From the IMG/VR virus record IMGVR_UViG_3300008107_000303, positions 1 to 27,542 of that record: 27,542 nucleotides of DNA. One strand, 5' to 3'. This document shows, piece by piece, positions 21,666 through 27,542 of the stretch. Made by a program: the position numbers and the translations under genes. The notes below the pieces were generated by a model. It was not told where the DNA came from. It worked only from the letters and a program-made list of their open reading frames with translations, and did not search any database. Numbering within the stretch: the stretch's first letter is position 1; each line of letters opens with the position of its first letter. The stretch is from a virus.

Positions 21666-24600
21666 ATGCCAGAATTTGATGAATTCGGAATTCCGATAAG
21701 ATCTAAGTCGAAACCTACTGTTGACGAGTTTGGTATTCCTATTAAAAAAAAAGAACCTACGGCATCACCTTCTCAATCGGTTCAAAAACCTTCTTCATCG
21801 GCTACTCAAGGCAAGAAAAAGTCTCAGCCTTCGGTATCTTCATACGAGGTAATAAGTGAGAGAAAACTTCCTGATGGATCATACCAAACAGTTATAATGG
21901 GTGATGCTGGAAAAGGAAGAAGAGCATATGCAATAAAAAAGTCTCCTGATGGAAGAGAATCGTGGTATGAATATAGTCATACAAGTCAGGCAGGCGACAA
22001 GTGGCTTGACATATATGATAAGCCTATAACAGATCCATCAAGAGTTTCTACACTAAATAAAAAATTTGGTAAAAAGGCATCAACAGTATCGAATCAAGAC
22101 ATATTCACAGGATTTCCTAATAAAGAAGAAAATGAATATCGTGTTGACAAGCTAGTTAATGGTCAAGAGGTATGGTCTGTAAGACGTAAAGGTCAAGAGG
22201 AGTTCACTGTTATATCTGATGAAGGTTCCATAAGTGCGTTAAATCGTCAATTCGGAAAATCTGTAAAACCATCTGAAGATGCTAAGAAAAAACGTGAAGC
22301 TCAAATAACAAGGCAGCAGTCTTACACAGAATTCAAAGACATAAATACTGAATTTGTAGGTGGAGAAGAGGAGGAAGCTGTAGTAAAACTTCGCAATGAT
22401 TATGGCAAACTAGGGTTCAAGTTTGATGAAACAGGTAAGGGAGATCAGGTAAGAGTTACTGCTTCTAATGGGAAACAAACTATAATAAACCTTGACAACT
22501 GGACAGACGAGACAGATAGAGAGAATGCTAGAAATTTGCGTAAATTCTTACAAGAAAATCAGCAATTAGGAGATTATGTTGACTTGGAAAATGAAGAGAT
22601 AAAAAAGTCTAAAGAAAAATATCTTGACATAACTAAAGTTGATTTTGACGAACAGAGGGCTAGACTTATGTCCGCTGGGTCTCAGAAGGAGTTTGAAAAA
22701 GCTAAGGAAGAAAATGCGAAAGAAATAGCTTCAAAGCCAATAGCTGCTTTAGGAGCTGAGGCAATGGAGTTAAGAGAAAAGATAGTTACTGGTGACTATA
22801 ATAGACAACAAAGAATAGCTGATCTTAGCCGTGTAGCTAATACAGAGGAGGAAAGAAAAGATTTAGCCGCTATAGCTGTAGCTAATAGAGACTCATTTGT
22901 TCAAAAGAATAAGATAAATGACAAATATGTCAATGACTTAGCGCTTTCAAGAAAAGATGTAGTAAATGAATTGAGCGAATTAAATAAAGAGATAGAAAGG
23001 GTAAACTCTTCACAATCATCAATGACAGAAGAAGAGTACAACTCTGAAATGTCAAGACTTAAAACTGAGTATGATGATTTAATAATTAAAGACAATCAAA
23101 TAAATTCAGACATAAATAAGGTATACACGATAGAGGAGCAAAATCAAAAAGATGCTGCTTTATATTTCGCATACAATGAGCAGCAAGGTAGCGTAGGAGG
23201 TGGGCTTTGGAATAGCTTTGTTAAAGGCGTATTCGGATTTACAGGATTAGTGGATCCAGATGCCCCAGACTTTTTTGCTAAAATGCTTGGTAGCGAAATG
23301 ACTACAGAAGAATTTATGCAATCAGAAGACAGGTGGGATATAACAAAAGCATCGTTTTCAGTTGCTGAGTCTGTTGGTGCTTTAGCTGCTGCTGTACTTA
23401 CTGGAGGAACTACTAAAGCTGCTGGAGCAGGAAAAATATTGACAAAATCAGCAGAAACTCTTCCATTTTTCTCAATGTCATACAATGAGATAAAGTCTGA
23501 AATGGACAGCGAAGAGTTTAAGGGTATACCGTCATGGCAAAAGGAAGGTCTTGCAATTATTTATGGCCTTGGCGTAGGTTATCTTGATAAGTTGTCTACT
23601 ACTTTTGGAGCCACAGGTAAGATACCTCAAGCTATATCTAAGGGGATTATATTTAGAGCCATATCTGGACTTGGTAAGGATGCAACCACTGATGCTATTG
23701 AAAGAGCCATTGCTTCTCAATTCAAAAAAGATATAGCAGCTGGCTTAATAAAAATTGCAGGAGGAAATGTATTAGAGGGAGCCACTGAAGGTGTTCAGTC
23801 TTTGTATGGATCTGCTCTTAAAGCTGGATTCAATTGGATGCAAGGTAAGGATGAAAATGGAAAGGAAATAAAACCATTTGATGTATCTAATTGGGCAAAA
23901 GACGCATTATATGAGGCATATATGGGTGCGCTTGGCGGAACAATAATGAGTGTTCCTTCTGGAGCTGTAAGGGGTATAAAGAATGGATTCAATAGATTAA
24001 GTCCATCTTATATGGAGATGACAAAAAAAGTCATCGAAGACTCTAACCTCAGATCAATGCTCATCACAGACATTAAGACAAAACTTATGTCTGGCAAGAT
24101 AACAAAAGATGAAGCTCAGGAGCAAATAAATGCAATAAAAGAAGCGTCTGGTCTATTTGCAAAGATGCCTGACAATCTATCTCCAGAGGGTGTAGCCCAG
24201 TCTACTGATCTTTTGATAGAGCGTTCAAAGATAGAAAAAGAAATTGCCGGAAAGGAGGACAACCTGGTTGTTGCTCAGAAGGCAAGGATAGCAGAAATAA
24301 ATAACGAACTACAAACAATCAGTCAAAATGCCGTTCAAAAGCAAACAACAAGTGAAGTACCTGTACAGCCAGAATCCGAAGTTAGCGGAGAAGTGGCGCA
24401 AGGAAAACCCAAAGCAGAACCTCAAGGCGCTACCAAAGAAGGTGTCAGCAAAGAAGAAATAGCAGCAAAGGAAGAAGAGTTTAATGCAGCTTGGGATGAG
24501 AAGAATGCATTACGAATGAATCTTATAGAGCAAGGTCTTACTGAGGATGAAATTCTTGATAATGAAGAATTTATAGCTAAAAATAAGATAGCATCAAGCT

Positions 24601-27542
24601 TATTATCAGAACTAAATGAGCTCAATGATAGATCGAAGAAGGCCGTTGCACAAGCCGCGCAGCCAGAAGCAGATCTTGGCGATCGCGCTGTCGAAGGCAG
24701 GAGTGAAGCGGAAGTAACTACTACTCAACCTACTTCTGTTCAGCCGACAACAAGACAAGTTGTAAATAGACCAGCTACTTTATCTGAATATGGTGGAACT
24801 ACATTTGATTCTCCATTAAAAGGAGATGTATATGTTGAAGGTCAGCAAGTTGTTTTTGAAGATCGAGCTACTGGAAGAATTTACGAATTAGGAAATGTTG
24901 ATCAAGTTATAGACACTCAAGTACCTGGTCTTAACACTGAGCAAGAAAGAATCTCTATAACTAGGGAAGGAAAAGTTTCTATAGATGGAAACAATTGGAA
25001 TATTCAGTCAGAACTTCCAACGCAAGGAATAGAATACACGCCTGCTGGAGAAGTAATGAGGGTATCTTTGAAAGATGATACAGGCAGAACAGCAATGTTT
25101 GATGGTCAAGATGCCATTGATATAGCCTATCAGATAGAGCTTCAGAAGTACCAGACTCCAGAACAACAGCAATTTATTAATGAATTATTAGAGCAAGATG
25201 AAGAATTCAAGCAAGCAACAGCAAATATCAAACCTACAGAAGCTGCAGCAGTTGTCGAAGAAGAAGCAGCTCCAGATACTGTACCGGTTGCAGAAAAAGA
25301 AGTAGATGATGAAGTGAGTAGACTTGAGGAATTTTTTGGGAAGAAAACTCCTAAGTTCCAAAAGGGAGAGCAAGGTGCTGTTGATTTTGATGATGTGGAT
25401 AAGATAACAGAAGAAATAAATCAGATGCCTGAAGATAGTGCTAATTTTGATGTTCCATCAAACTTGAGTACTAAAAACAAGTCAAACATAAAATCTTTAA
25501 TCAAAAGATTTGCTCAAAAACTAAAGTCTATTAAAAACGGAGGTATAATAAAAGATATATCTGAATTTAATGGAATACCATTTATTTTTACCATATCTGA
25601 TCAACTATCATCTGGACAGGTTAAAAATCCATTTACAGGAAACACAATAGACGTGAATGGAGGGCTTGGGTTCAGCCTTACTGATGGGAATGAAAATAAT
25701 GCTTGGGCGAATACTACATCTGCAGAAGCAGAGAAGACATTGTCTAGAGCAAAAGAGGTATATAACAAAAACAAGGATTTATTTGACAGGCTTTGGGCAG
25801 AAGGGAAATTACCAAATGGCCATGTACCTATGGCTGTAGTAAAAATGGGTCAAGACTCAATACTTACTAATGAGGCTTTATTTAGATTTGCTGCAGACAC
25901 TATAAGAAAGAATTTTTCAAAATCAGAAAGAACAGACTCATTAAATGGTCTTATAGAGGACATAGTTGACTTTGAGATAGAATCAGAGAATAGGCGTAGA
26001 GAAAAGGCTGGGGAGAAACCTATGAGTGACAAGGAGATAGATTCAATGTCAAAATCTGTAATGTCTTCTGATAAAGTCATCAAATTCATAAAAGACAAGA
26101 AGTTCGGAACTATAGACGAGCTACTTGATAACATGAATGAACTAACACCAATAAGTAGCAGGGCAAGAATAACAAAAATACTTTTTACTGGAAGTGTAGA
26201 CAAGAAGACGAATCCAGAAAGAGGTAATGTAACAAAAAAGTCCGCTCTTGCACTTGTTGGAAATAAAGATAAATCGTTTAGAAAATATATACACCTTAAC
26301 ACTATAAACGAATCAATACAAGAAGAGGCCACTAAGGATATACCAAAGAATCATGTGATAGCGATTGTTGGAGTAGATGTTATAAATGGGAAAGTAACGT
26401 CATCAAGTAACGGAGAAGTCGTTCACAGAAATTACCCTTATGGAGTAAAAGGTAAATTGATAGGGGTTCTTGAAAATCCTGTAAATGTTGCTGACGTATT
26501 TCCAGAAGCATACGCTAGGGTTTTTGTAATGAATAAGCCTAACAAGAGTGGCGTATTCCCATCTGTAGATGTAACTGTGGATCAAGCCATAGCTTCTAGC
26601 GGAGCTATAGCATCAATGAAGACACTAAGAGGAGCTAAACTATCTTCAAAAATCACAGATCTACAGAAGCTTCTAGCTAAAATGAGGATAGCATTTCCTT
26701 CTGTTTCAGTCTTTGAAACTCAAGAGGAATTCAACAAGGCAATTCAAGATCCAAATGTAAACAAGTTTATAAGAAAGGGTGATGTTATCTATGGCTTCAC
26801 TATAGATGGAAAAGTTTATTTAAATCCAGAAAAAGCTAATTCTAATACGGCCATACATGAATTTGCACATATATGGATGGGATTCCTTAGAGAAAACAAT
26901 CCAGAGTTACTAAGAAAGGGGTTCTCACTATTAGAAGGAACTGACATACTTAGAAAGAAGATAGAAGAATTTGGAGATACTGATCTTGCAAGAGAAGAAG
27001 CAATGGCTGAGATAATTGCAAGTAAAGGAGAGGCTATAATTGAAGCTGGAAAAAAATCTAAATTCAAGAATTGGCTTAATGCTACATTCAATTATATAAA
27101 GTCTAAGTTTAAGGCATTTGATAAATTGACACCTGAAGAGTTCCAAAAGTTGTCACTAAATGAATTTGTAGATGGATCTCTGAGTGTTCTTCTTGGTGGA
27201 AAAGAGGTAACTGAAGCTGACATAAAGTCACTCCAGGTGATGTTCTCAAAGACCAACAAGATAGATGACATAATATCTATAGCTAGAGAGAACGGGTTTT
27301 CTGATGCTGCTATAAAGAAATATTTAGAGAAGTCAGGATTTGATCAGAAAGATATTAACGCTGCAATGAAGCAGAGAAAAGCTCCATCTGTATCTAAAAT
27401 ACTCGGAAAGCCTGCACCCAAGAAAGTTACTGTAAACGAAGCAGCAGCACTAAAAGATCAACTAAGACTTGAGGCTCGTGCTGCTCGTCAGTCTTCACAA
27501 TCACTCAAACAAAAGCAACGTCAGCTTGTAGCTCTCATCAAC
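21666..27542 (+). CDS. Giant multidomain internal virion protein with HEFAH metallopeptidase motif (5' part, runs off window)
   Basis: One open frame of 1959 codons with no stop up to the window edge, starting one base after the preceding stop. The N-terminus has a doublet DEFGIPI (5-11 and 20-26). Two related modules end in LNKKFGK (130) and LNRQFGK (192). Coiled-coil, Glu/Lys-rich stretches follow, then a Gly/Ala hydrophobic region (about 564-590, 625-645, 751-770) that may insert in membranes. A disordered Gln/Thr/Glu-rich part comes next, then a compact region at about 1280-1640 (GGLGFSLTDGNENNAWANTT). A zincin motif HEFAH (1731-1735) has candidate third ligands E1777/E1778 or E1782 in REEAMAE. 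This resembles large polyvalent proteins of Bacteroidota phages. Likely ejected cargo; the peptidase may act on host or phage proteins. Confidence 0.78.
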   Translation, partial: MPEFDEFGIPIRSKSKPTVDEFGIPIKKKEPTASPSQSVQKPSSSATQGKKKSQPSVSSYEVISERKLPDGSYQTVIMGDAGKGRRAYAIKKSPDGRESWYEYSHTSQAGDKWLDIYDKPITDPSRVSTLNKKFGKKASTVSNQDIFTGFPNKEENEYRVDKLVNGQEVWSVRRKGQEEFTVISDEGSISALNRQFGKSVKPSEDAKKKREAQITRQQSYTEFKDINTEFVGGEEEEAVVKLRNDYGKLGFKFDETGKGDQVRVTASNGKQTIINLDNWTDETDRENARNLRKFLQENQQLGDYVDLENEEIKKSKEKYLDITKVDFDEQRARLMSAGSQKEFEKAKEENAKEIASKPIAALGAEAMELREKIVTGDYNRQQRIADLSRVANTEEERKDLAAIAVANRDSFVQKNKINDKYVNDLALSRKDVVNELSELNKEIERVNSSQSSMTEEEYNSEMSRLKTEYDDLIIKDNQINSDINKVYTIEEQNQKDAALYFAYNEQQGSVGGGLWNSFVKGVFGFTGLVDPDAPDFFAKMLGSEMTTEEFMQSEDRWDITKASFSVAESVGALAAAVLTGGTTKAAGAGKILTKSAETLPFFSMSYNEIKSEMDSEEFKGIPSWQKEGLAIIYGLGVGYLDKLSTTFGATGKIPQAISKGIIFRAISGLGKDATTDAIERAIASQFKKDIAAGLIKIAGGNVLEGATEGVQSLYGSALKAGFNWMQGKDENGKEIKPFDVSNWAKDALYEAYMGALGGTIMSVPSGAVRGIKNGFNRLSPSYMEMTKKVIEDSNLRSMLITDIKTKLMSGKITKDEAQEQINAIKEASGLFAKMPDNLSPEGVAQSTDLLIERSKIEKEIAGKEDNLVVAQKARIAEINNELQTISQNAVQKQTTSEVPVQPESEVSGEVAQGKPKAEPQGATKEGVSKEEIAAKEEEFNAAWDEKNALRMNLIEQGLTEDEILDNEEFIAKNKIASSLLSELNELNDRSKKAVAQAAQPEADLGDRAVEGRSEAEVTTTQPTSVQPTTRQVVNRPATLSEYGGTTFDSPLKGDVYVEGQQVVFEDRATGRIYELGNVDQVIDTQVPGLNTEQERISITREGKVSIDGNNWNIQSELPTQGIEYTPAGEVMRVSLKDDTGRTAMFDGQDAIDIAYQIELQKYQTPEQQQFINELLEQDEEFKQATANIKPTEAAAVVEEEAAPDTVPVAEKEVDDEVSRLEEFFGKKTPKFQKGEQGAVDFDDVDKITEEINQMPEDSANFDVPSNLSTKNKSNIKSLIKRFAQKLKSIKNGGIIKDISEFNGIPFIFTISDQLSSGQVKNPFTGNTIDVNGGLGFSLTDGNENNAWANTTSAEAEKTLSRAKEVYNKNKDLFDRLWAEGKLPNGHVPMAVVKMGQDSILTNEALFRFAADTIRKNFSKSERTDSLNGLIEDIVDFEIESENRRREKAGEKPMSDKEIDSMSKSVMSSDKVIKFIKDKKFGTIDELLDNMNELTPISSRARITKILFTGSVDKKTNPERGNVTKKSALALVGNKDKSFRKYIHLNTINESIQEEATKDIPKNHVIAIVGVDVINGKVTSSSNGEVVHRNYPYGVKGKLIGVLENPVNVADVFPEAYARVFVMNKPNKSGVFPSVDVTVDQAIASSGAIASMKTLRGAKLSSKITDLQKLLAKMRIAFPSVSVFETQEEFNKAIQDPNVNKFIRKGDVIYGFTIDGKVYLNPEKANSNTAIHEFAHIWMGFLRENNPELLRKGFSLLEGTDILRKKIEEFGDTDLAREEAMAEIIASKGEAIIEAGKKSKFKNWLNATFNYIKSKFKAFDKLTPEEFQKLSLNEFVDGSLSVLLGGKEVTEADIKSLQVMFSKTNKIDDIISIARENGFSDAAIKKYLEKSGFDQKDINAAMKQRKAPSVSKILGKPAPKKVTVNEAAALKDQLRLEARAARQSSQSLKQKQRQLVALIN

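Noticed and set aside
25062-25072. GTATCTTTG in the giant gene as a promoter
   Set aside because: It lies deep in a continuous frame with no gene start following it, so a chance match is more likely.
25850-26332. 160-codon open frame on the - strand
   Set aside because: It lies wholly inside the continuous giant frame, is Ser/Leu/Phe-rich as expected from the complement of Lys/Glu/Asp codons, and has no promoter or spacing signals.
21666-27542. Reading the last 5.9 kb as non-coding or broken because no closed frame ends there
   Set aside because: The frame starting at 21666 stays open to the last base (1959 codons) with no stop found on reading through it; it is simply cut by the window edge.

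Overview
This window is a contiguous piece of the virion-structure and DNA-packaging module of a tailed phage that very probably infects a member of the Bacteroidota. Four things support this. The large terminase, portal and HK97-type major capsid protein resemble those of crAss-like (Crassvirales-type) podoviruses and their relatives. Gene starts lack Shine-Dalgarno sequences. TATCTTTG / TAnnTTTG elements, the Bacteroidota -7 promoter box, lie in front of several genes. A C-terminal BACON-like domain is also typical of Bacteroidota proteins and their phages. Exact taxonomy cannot be fixed from this window. All genes lie on the + strand, are tightly packed and often overlap by 1, 4 or 10 bases. 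No stretch over 300 bases lacks a gene, and I see no tRNA, CRISPR array, integrase, insertion sequence or replication gene.

Layout. Positions 3-41 hold the tail end of an upstream gene. Positions 38-4686 encode the large terminase and portal. Positions 4688-5600 hold four small, very basic proteins, one of which sits between near-perfect 20-base direct repeats that look like an insertion footprint. Positions 5654-8162 encode a scaffold-like acidic protein and the major capsid protein, closed by a strong terminator. Positions 8230-9354 hold two small head-region genes, each followed by a terminator that runs straight into a promoter-like box. Positions 9419-14934 encode two ring/adaptor-type proteins and a 1296-residue muzzle (P22 gp10-like stabilization) protein ending in a BACON-like domain. 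Positions 14934-17798 encode a 954-residue modular adhesin-like protein. It alternates two kinds of small Cys-containing domains joined by poly-threonine linkers of 15, 11, 8 and 23 Thr. It overlaps by 10 bases a GT-A-like glycosyltransferase (17789-18706). Positions 18708-19463 encode another tail protein. Positions 19503-27542 encode three probable internal (cargo/ejection) proteins. The last is a giant multidomain protein, open at the window end after 1959 codons, with an HEFAH zinc-peptidase motif.

How it fits together. Terminase and portal package DNA into a shell built from the capsid protein on the scaffold. Ring proteins and the muzzle form a short tail. The modular protein is the likely host-contact device, and the cargo proteins are likely ejected with the DNA. 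The most interesting candidate system is the pair formed by the poly-threonine adhesin and its translationally coupled glycosyltransferase. The tracts look like mucin-type O-glycosylation substrates, so the phage may glycosylate its own tail protein. This is inference: the sequence shows the tracts, the overlap and the DxD motif, but no enzymatic activity.
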